This document shows, one piece after another, positions 1 through 9,100 of a stretch of DNA of 64,000 nt. The stretch is from Gp6-AA40 sp035571515 (GTDB lineage: Bacteria; Acidobacteriota; Vicinamibacteria; Vicinamibacterales; UBA2999). The position numbers were made by a program, and so were the translations under genes. The DNA lies in contig DATNCQ010000194.1 in the NCBI GenBank assembly GCA_035571515.1, positions 1 through 64,000 of the forward strand, in the 5' to 3' direction. Within the stretch, counting starts at the first letter, position 1; each line of letters begins with the position of its first letter. The notes under the pieces were generated by a model. That model was not told where the DNA came from, ran no database searches, and saw only the letters and a program-made list of their open reading frames with translations.

Positions 1-1037
1 TCATCCAGCTGCATCGCCCGGTCCGGGAGCGTTCGCAACGATCCCCACGTGTAGACCCGCATCGAGCAGTTGGACGTCGGCATCAGGAAGTTCGTCCTGA
101 CGTTGGAGGCGAGGACGACCCAGTGATTGGGCCGGCTCAAGGTAGCGCTCTTACCTGAAAGCAGATCCGCATCGATGAGCAGGCAGACCTGGTAGTTCTT
201 GGAATACAGCTCGTCAGCCTTCTGCAGGTTCGCTGCAGTCTTGTTCATCGTGAAGTTCCAGTCCTCCTGGACGTCGCTGTACCCGGCTTTCCTGAGCCAC
301 GCCGCCACCTCGCCGCCCCACGCGCCGCCCCTGTCGGTCTCGGACTGATAGTCGATGAACCAGTTCTCCGAATCGCGGATGCTGGACATGATGATCCAGT
401 CGGCTTCGTACAGGCCGCCCGTCGCCGGCAGCTTGTAAGCTCTCAGATCCGCACCGGGCACGAGGTCCCACTTGCCGATCGTGGTCCGCCCGGTCTCGTA
501 CAACTGCGTGACGGCCTTGACGTACTCCGGACGGTTGTTCCTCGCCAGGCTGTAGACGACTGCCGCGCTCGGGCACAGGCCAGCCTGGCCTTGATTGATC
601 AAGCTTGGATTCGTCACCCGCGCCCTCAGCTCCGATGCGATCGTGGCACGGTGAAGGTGGATGAACGCGCCCGGCCCGGTTCGCCGTGAAAACTCGTCGA
701 TGAGTTTCAGCGCACTCTCCACCGCCGGGTTCGCTGGAAACGCCGGAGCCGCGTTGTCCGGGATGTAGATGATCCCGGGCGCCGCGGCGCTCGAGAAGCG
801 CCAGTTCTGCCGGTCGTGCGTGGCGAGCTTGCAGCCCACGTACTCGCGCAGATACCAATTGAGTTCTGCGGGATCAGAGGTGCCGAAGTTATGGAGCGCG
901 ATGGCCCTGGCCGTCACCCCGTACTTCACAGCCAACGTCTCGAACGATTCGTTGTCGCCTACTTTGTGCGGAGGGACGCGGCTTCCGGGGGGAGGTCCCT
1001 TCGGGACCAATCGGGATGGACGCTTCTCGAATGGCAT
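1..1037 (-). CDS. LysM-like protein with a papain-like Cys/His module (3' end outside window)
   Basis: Read directly from the minus strand, this open frame runs 345 codons from the ATG at 1037 to the window edge without a stop. An AGGAG ribosome-binding site lies six bases upstream. Residues 24-70 look like a LysM fold (VGDNESFETLAVKYGVTARA, then a conserved-looking NWYLREYVGC stretch). A linker with PGIIYIPDN follows. The second half has two peaks resembling a papain-like active site: QGQAGLCPSAA with Cys155, and PNHWVVLAS with His305. There is no signal peptide. LysM domains bind N-acetylglucosamine polymers; joined to a peptidase-like module this suggests a secreted or phage-tail/T6SS-like effector or a wall-associated hydrolase. 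That role is inferred, and the Cys/His pairing is a visual call only. Confidence 0.75.
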   Translation of the reverse strand, partial: MPFEKRPSRLVPKGPPPGSRVPPHKVGDNESFETLAVKYGVTARAIALHNFGTSDPAELNWYLREYVGCKLATHDRQNWRFSSAAAPGIIYIPDNAAPAFPANPAVESALKLIDEFSRRTGPGAFIHLHRATIASELRARVTNPSLINQGQAGLCPSAAVVYSLARNNRPEYVKAVTQLYETGRTTIGKWDLVPGADLRAYKLPATGGLYEADWIIMSSIRDSENWFIDYQSETDRGGAWGGEVAAWLRKAGYSDVQEDWNFTMNKTAANLQKADELYSKNYQVCLLIDADLLSGKSATLSRPNHWVVLASNVRTNFLMPTSNCSMRVYTWGSLRTLPDRAMQLD

Positions 1038-1053
1038 CGGGTGCTCCTAGTCC

Positions 1054-1086
1054 GTTCATCCGATCAAACGTCCCGGGCGGATGAAC
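1054..1086. promoter_or_regulatory. Inverted repeat between divergent genes
   Basis: Two perfect 9-base arms, GTTCATCCG (1054-1062) and CGGATGAAC (1078-1086), are separated by 15 bases. They sit in the 91-base gap between the LysM gene and the secreted-protein gene that diverge here. The position suits an operator for a dimeric regulator or a transcript-leader hairpin. No family-specific operator was recognised. Confidence 0.35.
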
Positions 1087-1128
1087 CGAACACATCAGGA
1101 CTGCAGCGGCTCGCCCTTTGCTCCCTAA

Positions 1129-1917
1129 TTGAGTGCTGTGGACCGAATCGCATGCGGAGCTCCGCTGGCAGTGGCCGTCGTCGCCTTGTCCGTTAACGTT
1201 TACGTCAGCGCCGATACGGTTCCGGTGCCTCAGCGCGGAGCGGCTCATGGGTTCCTGACGCTCCGATCGATGGATGGCCGGCAGCTCGCGACGGGCGAGC
1301 AGGTCCAGACGGTCAACGGCAATATCGTGAAGAAGCGCCTGACGTTCCGCTTCAACGACGGTTCGCTCGATGACGAAACGACCGAGTTCACCGACGCGGG
1401 CCCGCTGCGATTGATTGCGTACCATCACGTGCAGAAGGGACGTGCGTTCCCGCATCCGCTCGAGCTCACCATCGATCCGCCCGGCGGGCGCGTGGTGGTC
1501 CGCGACATCGGCAACACCGACGCCGATTACGTCGAGGAGAAGAGGCTCACCCTGCCCGCGGACCTCAGCAACGGACTGATCACCGACATCGTCGAAAACG
1601 TCAGGCCGGCAGGGTTGCCACTCTCCGTCTCGTACCTCGCCGCCACGCCGAAGCCACGACTCGTTCGGCTCGTCATTACGAGCGGAGGGATCGAACCGGT
1701 CGCGACCTCAGGCGCGACTCAACAGGCCCGGCACTATGTAGTGGACGTTCGGCTCGGTGGAATCGAAGGCGTCGTGAGCGCCGCCATCCGGAAGAGTCTT
1801 CCCCGCTCTCACATCTGGATCAACGCGGGCATTCCGGCGTTTCTCAGGGCCGAAACGCCGCTCGGTGTCGACGGGCCCACGTGGCGGATCGATCTGGCTG
1901 CGCCCCGCGGCAAGTGA
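1129..1917 (+). CDS. Secreted protein of unknown function
   Basis: A 262-residue protein with an N-terminal hydrophobic stretch (LAVAVVALSVNVYVSA) that looks like a signal peptide. The body contains HGFLTLRSMDGRQLA, LTFRFNDGSLDDET and YHHVQKGRAFPHPL. These match my recollection of an uncharacterised secreted family common in Acidobacteriota, built around a beta-rich fold that starts with 'GF..L....G..LA.G'. The start is uncertain: TTG 1129 and GTG 1138 are in frame and neither has a clear ribosome-binding site. The gene ends 12 bases before the convergent propeller gene. No catalytic motif was seen, so no function is assigned. Confidence 0.6.
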   Translation: MSAVDRIACGAPLAVAVVALSVNVYVSADTVPVPQRGAAHGFLTLRSMDGRQLATGEQVQTVNGNIVKKRLTFRFNDGSLDDETTEFTDAGPLRLIAYHHVQKGRAFPHPLELTIDPPGGRVVVRDIGNTDADYVEEKRLTLPADLSNGLITDIVENVRPAGLPLSVSYLAATPKPRLVRLVITSGGIEPVATSGATQQARHYVVDVRLGGIEGVVSAAIRKSLPRSHIWINAGIPAFLRAETPLGVDGPTWRIDLAAPRGK

Positions 1918-1929
1918 CCTAGTACAGCC

Positions 1930-4900
1930 CTACCGTCTTTCGGCACTCACCGGCACAATCCGCAGCACGTAATCGCCACCTCGTGCAGCATCCGTGGTGC
2001 CGCTGCTGCCGGCGACGTACAGCCAGCCCTCTGGACCAACGATCACGTTGCTGACGCGGTCAACACCGACATCGATCCACTCGTGACCGGCGATACGGCG
2101 TGACGAGGATCCGTCGACACGAATGCGCAGCAGACCATGTCCCCCGAGCGTGGCGATGAAGAGATCGTTCTCGAACGCCGCAAGGCGCCGCCCCCGATCG
2201 AACGATGCACCCGATGGCACGGCCGCCGATTCCAGCGACGCCACCGGCGACTGCGTGCCTGGCGATGCGATGTCGAGCGTGGCGGCGCCGGCGTGTCCGG
2301 CGTCATCCGACCACAGCTCGCCGGTGATGGGATGCCAGTCGAGCCCGCGTGGGTCGTGGTACCCGCTACTGAAGACGGGCGAGGCGGACGGATTGCCGCG
2401 AGGTGTGGTGCCGTCGCGATTGAGGCGCAGCACCTTGCCCGCGAGCGACGCCAGGTCCTGCGCCCGCGAAGCCAGGCCCGCGTCGCCGGTGGAGATGTAG
2501 AGCAGATCGTCCGGGCCAAAGCGCAGCGCGCCGCCGTTGTGCACCGTGCCGCCTGGAATGTCGTCGAGCAAGACGACGCGCTCAGCGAGGCGTCCGCCCA
2601 CCTCACGGTAGCGGACGACGCGATTGATCGCGTCGGCGCCCGCCCGCGCGGTGTAATAGAGATAGACCAGTCGCGTGCGTGCGAAGGCGGGGTCGAGCGC
2701 CAGCCCGAGCAGTCCCGCGTCGCCTTCGCCGAATACCTCGTCCAGCGTCAGCGCCACTGAAGAAGAGCGCAACGCCGCATCGAAGATGCGCACGCGGCCC
2801 GGCCGTTCGGCAACGAACAGGCGGCCGTCCGGCGCAAAGGCGATGGCGGACGCCAACTCGAGGCCAGACGCGACGGTGTCCACCCGATAGCGCACGCCAT
2901 CGCGCGTCGCGAACACCTGCGATGCCCGGGCGCGATCGAACGAGGCTGACGGCACGCCGGGCACCGTCATGCTGGTCATCGCGCGGCCGGCGTTGACGGC
3001 AGCAGTTGTCGCAGCAATCTTGACGAGGAACGCATCGGTCGATTTGCCCGCGCCCCGGAGTGGGCGCGTGAGCGGAAAGTTTGACGATGAGGTCCTCCCT
3101 GTCACCACGACGTTGCCGGCGCGGTCCACGGCGATGCCAGACGCGCGGTCATCGACATTGCCGCCCAGGTACGACGCATACAGGAGCGTTGAGCCGGCGC
3201 CGTCGAACGCCGCCACGAACGCGTCGTAGGCGTACGCCTGGAAACTGCCTCCCGGTGTCGTCTGGAACGCCTCGACGGTCGGAAGATTGCTCGACGCCGT
3301 CCAACCGGTCACGTACGCGTTGCCGCGCCCGTCGAGCGCGACGCCCGTCCCTCCGTCGTCGCCGCCGCCTCCGAAGTACGTTGACGCGAGCATCGAAGAA
3401 CCGTCGGCACTCAGGCTCGCCAGAAACGCGTCGCTGGTCCCGCCGGCGATGGCGGCATACACGACACCCGGTTCGGTGGGCGAGACCGTCAACGCGCTGA
3501 TCGAGGCAGCAGGCAGGCCGTTGTTGGACGCCGTCCATGTTGCGCCGCCGTCGGATGTCTTGAAGATCCCGCTGGGCGTGCCGAGGTAGAGGGTCGACGA
3601 GTTCACAGGGTCTACCGCCAGCAACCCGGATTGAAACGCCGGCAGGCCGGTGTTCACCGCGGTCCATTCGTCGCCGCCCGTCACGCTCTTGAACACACCG
3701 CCGCCGGTCGACACGTAGACTGTCGATGTCGCGCGCGGGTCGACCACGAGCGTTATCACGCTCGGATCGCGATCCTTGGGGCCCGGCGGGATCGGCGAAC
3801 GCCAGATAGACGCCCACGTCGCGCCGCCGTCGGTGCTCTTGAAGATTCCTCCGCGACCGTCGTCGCTCCCGTCTCCTCTTCGTCCCGCGTAGACAATCGA
3901 CGGGTTCGACGGGTCGACGGCAATCGCGCCGGCCTTGTCGGTCCCGGCGTACGCCCAGGTCGCGCCGCCGTTCTGCGTTCTCGCGAGCGCCGAGTACGAG
4001 CCGGCGTACACGGTCCCCGCGTGGACGGGGTCGAACGCCAGCGTGAAGACGGAGGCACGCGGCGCCGTGTCGACCACGAGTTTCGTCCACGTGCGGCCGG
4101 CATCCGTGGACTTGAGCAGGTTGTTTTGAGAGATTCCCGCGTACACCGTCCCGGACGTGAACGGATCTGCCGCGACCACCTGGAGATCCTTCGAGGCGAC
4201 ACCCGTATCCAGCGCGGTCCACTGCACGCCGCTGTCGGTGCTCTTGAAGAGGCCCTGGCTCGAGCCCACATACACCGTCGATGGATGCAGCCGATCGACG
4301 GCGATATTCGACACTTCGAGATTGTGGAGCGTCAGCGGCCGCCAGCTCCGGCCGCCGTCGATGCTCTTGAAGACGGTGGGGTCTCCGTTCGCGGCCTGTT
4401 GCGCGTTGACGCTGGGGAAGTCGATAGAGTGCGTCGAGCCGGTGACATAGGCACGACCCTGGGGCGTGACAGCGACCGCCGTTAGGTCGTCGAAATCGCC
4501 GCCGCCAAGGTAGGTCGCATAGAGCAGCGCGCCCCCGGGACCGACCTTGGCGATGAAGCCGTCGCCGATGCCCCCGCCGTACGCCGGCTGACGCGCGTTG
4601 AGCGTGGGGAAATCCGTGCTGCTGGTCGTTCCCGCGACGTAGGCGTTTCCCGCCGCATCGACGGCGATGCCGTTGCCGCGCTCGTGAAGGGTGCCACCGA
4701 GGTAGGTCGAGTAGACGAGCGCCGCGCCCGACGCGTCGAGCATCGAGACGAAGACATCCCACGTCAAGGAGAGGCCACTCTTCGCCGCCTGCAGCGCATT
4801 CACCACCGGAAAGTTGGTGGATTGCGTCTGCCCGGTCACGTGCACGCGGCCGTCGCTGTCGACGGCGATAGCGCTCGGGATATCTGGTCCCGCGCCGCCG

Positions 4901-6054
4901 AGATATGTCGCATAGACGACCGCCGAACCGGCGGCATTCAATTTCACGACGAACCCGTCGCTCGACCCACCACCACGATTCGGTTGCAGCGCGTTGCGCG
5001 TCGGGAAGTCTGCCGACGCGGTCGAGCCGGTCACGTAGGCGCTGCCAGTCGCGTCGATCGCGATCCCGGTACCTCCGTCGCCGTCGCTGCCGCCGAAGTA
5101 GGTCGCATACAGGAGCCGCGTCCCGGTGGGATCGATCTTCACCACGAAGGCGTCGTCCCTGGCGCCGTTCCGCGCTGGTTGCACGGAAGCCGCGGTCGGG
5201 AAGTCCGTCGACGCCGTGACGCCGGTCACGTACACATTGCCGGCGCTGTCGGTCGCCACCGAGGAGCCGGCGTCCCCGCTATCGCCGCCAAGGTACGTCG
5301 AGTAGGCGACGACCGGATCGATGACGAGCGCTCGCGTGCGATCGTAGGCCGGGATGTCGAAGCCGACCTCGCGCGGCCCCGTAACGACATAGCGGCCGGC
5401 GATGTCACGGCGGACGCCGTCGATCTCCTGGTAGACCGCCGGCGCACGTTGTTCGATGGCGCCCGCGGCGGTGTCGAGGATCAGGCTCCCCTCGTCATTC
5501 AGGCGCATGGCGTCGGCGCCGTCGAACGCGAGCCGGATGCGCGAGGGCTCCGCGCGCGGGCTGACGAGCAGGTCGTACTCGAAGCGCGTCCCTGCCGGGT
5601 GCAGCACTTCGTCGACGCCGGGATAGACGTCGCGGAGCCGCACGCGTGCGTAGTGCGGAACATCCGTGTGCCAGGCCCCAGGGTCGCGACCGAAGAAGTA
5701 ATTGCTGCGCGTGGCAGTCGCGTCCAGTCCTTCGACGACCGGATCCGGGTTGCCGCCGACGAGCCGCACGCGCACTGCCGCCTGCCGTTGCCGTTCGCGA
5801 CCGCCCTCAGCAGTGCGCGCCACCGCGAGCACTGTGGCGGCCGGTGTCACGAAGACGTCGTAGCCGCCGCCGCGCGCGAGAAATTTGACCTGACGGTCGG
5901 CCTGTCCCTGGTTCTCCTCGAAACTGAGCGGTAGTTGCAAGGCGCGCGGCGTTGCGGCCGCAGGTCCGGGCGCCACGGAAGAGTGGTGCCCAAATGCTCC
6001 GGCGAGCAGGACAAGAAAGAGGATTCGAATCGACTCTCGCCGTCGCGTGGTCAA
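1930..6054 (-). CDS. Giant secreted SBBP/BNR propeller protein with C-terminal sorbosone-dehydrogenase-like domain
   Basis: About 1374 residues. A signal peptide (IRILFLVLLAGAFG) is followed by a DUF7948-type start (LSFEENQGQADRQVKFLARG), then about seven SBBP repeats of the form YSTYLGG...GNVYVTG.T.STDFP. Next come BNR/Sortilin-like repeats (GLFKSTDSG.QWTALDTGV), more SBBP repeats, and a C-terminal six-blade glucose/sorbosone dehydrogenase-like propeller (FAPDGRLFVAERPGRVRI, VHNGGALRFGPDDLLYISTG). The protein is probably exported; whether the last domain oxidises sugars is unknown. The frame is open up to 6156, but TTG 6054 gives a normal signal peptide with RRR at its N-terminus. A start at 6156 would put 34 more residues before it and overlap the divergent glucan synthase. 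Confidence 0.8.
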   Translation of the reverse strand: MTTRRRESIRILFLVLLAGAFGHHSSVAPGPAAATPRALQLPLSFEENQGQADRQVKFLARGGGYDVFVTPAATVLAVARTAEGGRERQRQAAVRVRLVGGNPDPVVEGLDATATRSNYFFGRDPGAWHTDVPHYARVRLRDVYPGVDEVLHPAGTRFEYDLLVSPRAEPSRIRLAFDGADAMRLNDEGSLILDTAAGAIEQRAPAVYQEIDGVRRDIAGRYVVTGPREVGFDIPAYDRTRALVIDPVVAYSTYLGGDSGDAGSSVATDSAGNVYVTGVTASTDFPTAASVQPARNGARDDAFVVKIDPTGTRLLYATYFGGSDGDGGTGIAIDATGSAYVTGSTASADFPTRNALQPNRGGGSSDGFVVKLNAAGSAVVYATYLGGAGPDIPSAIAVDSDGRVHVTGQTQSTNFPVVNALQAAKSGLSLTWDVFVSMLDASGAALVYSTYLGGTLHERGNGIAVDAAGNAYVAGTTSSTDFPTLNARQPAYGGGIGDGFIAKVGPGGALLYATYLGGGDFDDLTAVAVTPQGRAYVTGSTHSIDFPSVNAQQAANGDPTVFKSIDGGRSWRPLTLHNLEVSNIAVDRLHPSTVYVGSSQGLFKSTDSGVQWTALDTGVASKDLQVVAADPFTSGTVYAGISQNNLLKSTDAGRTWTKLVVDTAPRASVFTLAFDPVHAGTVYAGSYSALARTQNGGATWAYAGTDKAGAIAVDPSNPSIVYAGRRGDGSDDGRGGIFKSTDGGATWASIWRSPIPPGPKDRDPSVITLVVDPRATSTVYVSTGGGVFKSVTGGDEWTAVNTGLPAFQSGLLAVDPVNSSTLYLGTPSGIFKTSDGGATWTASNNGLPAASISALTVSPTEPGVVYAAIAGGTSDAFLASLSADGSSMLASTYFGGGGDDGGTGVALDGRGNAYVTGWTASSNLPTVEAFQTTPGGSFQAYAYDAFVAAFDGAGSTLLYASYLGGNVDDRASGIAVDRAGNVVVTGRTSSSNFPLTRPLRGAGKSTDAFLVKIAATTAAVNAGRAMTSMTVPGVPSASFDRARASQVFATRDGVRYRVDTVASGLELASAIAFAPDGRLFVAERPGRVRIFDAALRSSSVALTLDEVFGEGDAGLLGLALDPAFARTRLVYLYYTARAGADAINRVVRYREVGGRLAERVVLLDDIPGGTVHNGGALRFGPDDLLYISTGDAGLASRAQDLASLAGKVLRLNRDGTTPRGNPSASPVFSSGYHDPRGLDWHPITGELWSDDAGHAGAATLDIASPGTQSPVASLESAAVPSGASFDRGRRLAAFENDLFIATLGGHGLLRIRVDGSSSRRIAGHEWIDVGVDRVSNVIVGPEGWLYVAGSSGTTDAARGGDYVLRIVPVSAERR

Positions 6055-6122
6055 GGCCCTGCCGGGCTGTGCAAGACCCGCGCGCGATCGCGAGCTGATG
6101 CCGCGGCGCACCGGCACTGCTG

Positions 6123-9100
6123 TTGCAGAGCTACACGACTCGCATACCATCGACATTTGTGCCTACGCGACCTTTCAGACAAGCTGAGCTGCCGTCCCCG
6201 TTCCAAGGCGGCGAACTGCTTGGCATCGAGGCGCTCGAGGAGCGCGCGAGACGTCTGGCGGCCGCGCTGACCGTCGACAGCCGACCCAGCGCCTCGCGCG
6301 TCCACCTCCGGCGGTTGAAAGCGCACATCGCCGCGCTCCGCGGCATTTACCTCGCGGTCGCGGAAGACGCCCGCTCCGGTGAACCACCATCGCCGGCCGC
6401 CGAATGGTTCCTGGACAACTTCTTCGTCATTTCGACAGCGGCGCGGGACGTGCGGCACGACCTGCCCGCGTCCTTCTTCAGGCGCCTGCCTCGCATCGCC
6501 GCCGACGAGTACGAAGGGTCGCCGAGAATCGTCGCGCTGGCGATCGAGCTGGTGCGGTGGAGCGCCGGCCGTCTCGATGCGCAGCGGCTGCATCGCTTCG
6601 TGACGGCGTTCCAGTCGATCACGCCGCTCACCATCGGGGAGCTGTGGGCGTGGCCCAGCGTCCTGAAGCTGGCCCTGGTCGAACAGGTGCGCGCGCGCGC
6701 CGAGGTGCTGGCCCTCAGCCGCTCGCATCGGCGGCACGCCGATGCGGTCGCTGGCGCGCTCGAATCGAAGACGGAACAGAACCGCGCATGGCCGACGGAG
6801 CTGCACCCGGCGTTCGTCATCCGGCTGCTCCAGCGCGCGCAGGAGTACGAGAACGCCGCCGCCCTGCGGCAGGAGCTCGACGCCTCGCTCGCGGTGAAAG
6901 GCCAGTCGATCGAGCAGGCGATCGCCTCCGAGGGACGCCACCAGGCGCTGGCGCAGGCGGCGATGGCTGGCCTCATCGGCAGCCTGCGGCTGATCTCCTC
7001 GTTCGACTGGAGCGAGTTCTTCGAGAGCGTCAACCTCGTCGAGCAGGTGTTGCAGCGCGATCCGGCGGGCGTCTACGGCCGCATGGATTTTCGCAGCCGC
7101 GACCGCTACCGGCACGCGGTCGAAGAGCTCGCGGCGCCGACCGGCGAGGCGCAGCTGCGCGTTGCGCTGAAGGCGGTCGAATACTCGCGGCGTACCGGCG
7201 AGGAGTCGCCCGGGGCGCGCGGCGCGCACATCGGCTATCACCTGATTGGCGGCGGACGCTCGGCGTTCGAGCGGAGCATCGCGTGGGTGCCGAAGCTGCC
7301 GCAGCGGGCGCGCCGCTTTCTCTTCCGCTGCGCCACGCCCGGCTACCTTGGCGCGATCACCGCCGGCACCGGCGCATTGGTGGCGGTGGCGGTCGCCTAT
7401 GCCTACGCCTACGGGTGGCGCGGCGTGCCGCTGCTGGCCGTTGCGCTCCTGGCCGCCGTTCCGGCCAGCGAGTTCACCATCCAGCTCGTACAGCGCGCGC
7501 TCAGCAGCCTCGTCCCGCCGCGGCGGCTGCCACGGCTGGAGCTCACCCGCCTTCCGGCCGACGCACGCACGATGGCCATCGTCCCGACGATCCTCGGCAG
7601 CGTGGACGGTGTGCGGGCGCTCGCCGAGCACCTCGAGGTGCAGGCGGCGGGCAATCTCGATCCCTATATTCATTTCGCCATTCTCAGCGACCTGCGCGAC
7701 GCGGCGACCGAGCACGAGCCGCACGACGCCGAGATCGTCGCCGCCGCCCGCGCGGCGATTGACGACCTCAATGCGCGCTACCCGGGAGAAGCCGGCGGAC
7801 GGTTCTTCCTCTTTCACCGGGAGCGCCGGTGGAACGAAGGCGAAGGCCTCTGGATGGGATGGGAGCGCAAGCGCGGGAAGATCGAGGAGTTCAACCACCT
7901 TCTGCGCGGCGCGGGCGATACCAGCTTCACCGTGCAGGTCGGCGACCTGTCGATCCTGCCGCAGGTCCGCTACTGCCTCACGCTCGATACGGATACGCGA
8001 CTGCCGCGCGACGCGGCACGCGAGCTGGTCGGCATCATCACGCACCCGCTCAATCGCCCCGGGTTCGATCCATCGGCCTGCCGCGTGACCGAGGGCTACG
8101 GCATCCTCCAGCCGCGCGTGAGCGTGACGTTCGCGAGCGCGGCGGGGTCGCTCTTCGCGTGGCTGTATTCCGGGCACACGGGCGTCGATCCGTACACGAG
8201 CGCGGTCTCCGATACGTACCAGGATCTGTTCGGCGAGGGCATCTTCACGGGCAAGGGGCTGTTCGACGTGGATGCGTTCATCGCCGCGCTCGACGACTGC
8301 GTGCCGGAGAACGCGCTCCTCTCCCACGATTTGTTCGAGGGACTGCACGCGCGCGCGGCGCTCGTGTCCGACGTCGAGCTCGTGGACGAGTACCCGTCCA
8401 GCGTGCTCGCGCACGCGCGGCGGCAGCACCGCTGGATTCGCGGCGACTGGCAGATCCTCCTGTGGCTGCTGCCGTGGGTCCCCTCGCGGCGCGGCCTCAA
8501 GCGCAACACGCTGCCGGTGATCGCCCGCTGGAAGATCTTCGACAACCTGCGCCGCAGCCTGGTCGCCCCGATGCTGCTCGCGCTGCTCGTCGCCGGCTGG
8601 ACGATCCTGCCCGGCTCGCCCGCCGCATGGACGCTCGGCGTGCTGGCGGTCGTCGCCTCGCAGCTGCTGCCGCTGGCGGCGCGCCTGCTGACCGGGCCGC
8701 GCCGGCCGCAATCGCTGCCGGTGTTCCTGCGCAACCTGCGCAACGACGCCGCGTCGGCGTTCGCGCAGATCCTGCTCGGCATCGTGCTGCTGCCGTACCA
8801 CGCCGCCGCGTCGGCGCACGCGATCCTGGTCACACTGGTCCGGCTCGCCTTCACGAGGAGCCGGCTGCTCGAATGGGAAACGGCGGCGGCGACCGCGGCC
8901 AGGGCGAAAGGACTGACGGGGCGCCGCGCGCTCGCGCTCTTCGTGATGGAGATGCGGGCGAGTCCCCTCGTCGCCGTTTTCTCCGTCGTCCTCATCGTTG
9001 CGACAGGGGCACGGACGCTGGGCATCGCGGCTCCGTTCGTCCTGTCGTGGGCGCTCGCGCCCGTCGTGGCCTACTGGCTCAGTATCCCCGTGGGCGGCCG

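Noticed and set aside
214..858. Minus-strand open frame of 214 codons at the left edge
   Set aside because: It is a shifted frame of the LysM/papain-like gene; the frame from 1037 gives LysM-like sequence and a good ribosome-binding site.
6005..6035. GGATTCGAATC stretch resembling a tRNA T-arm
   Set aside because: It lies at the start of the propeller gene; no acceptor stem, D-arm or anticodon arm can be folded around it.
6051..8819. Long minus-strand open frame (922 codons) opposite the glucan synthase
   Set aside because: Its translation is Arg/Ala/Gln-rich without motifs, and the opposite strand encodes conserved GT84 sequence. It is a high-GC antisense shadow.
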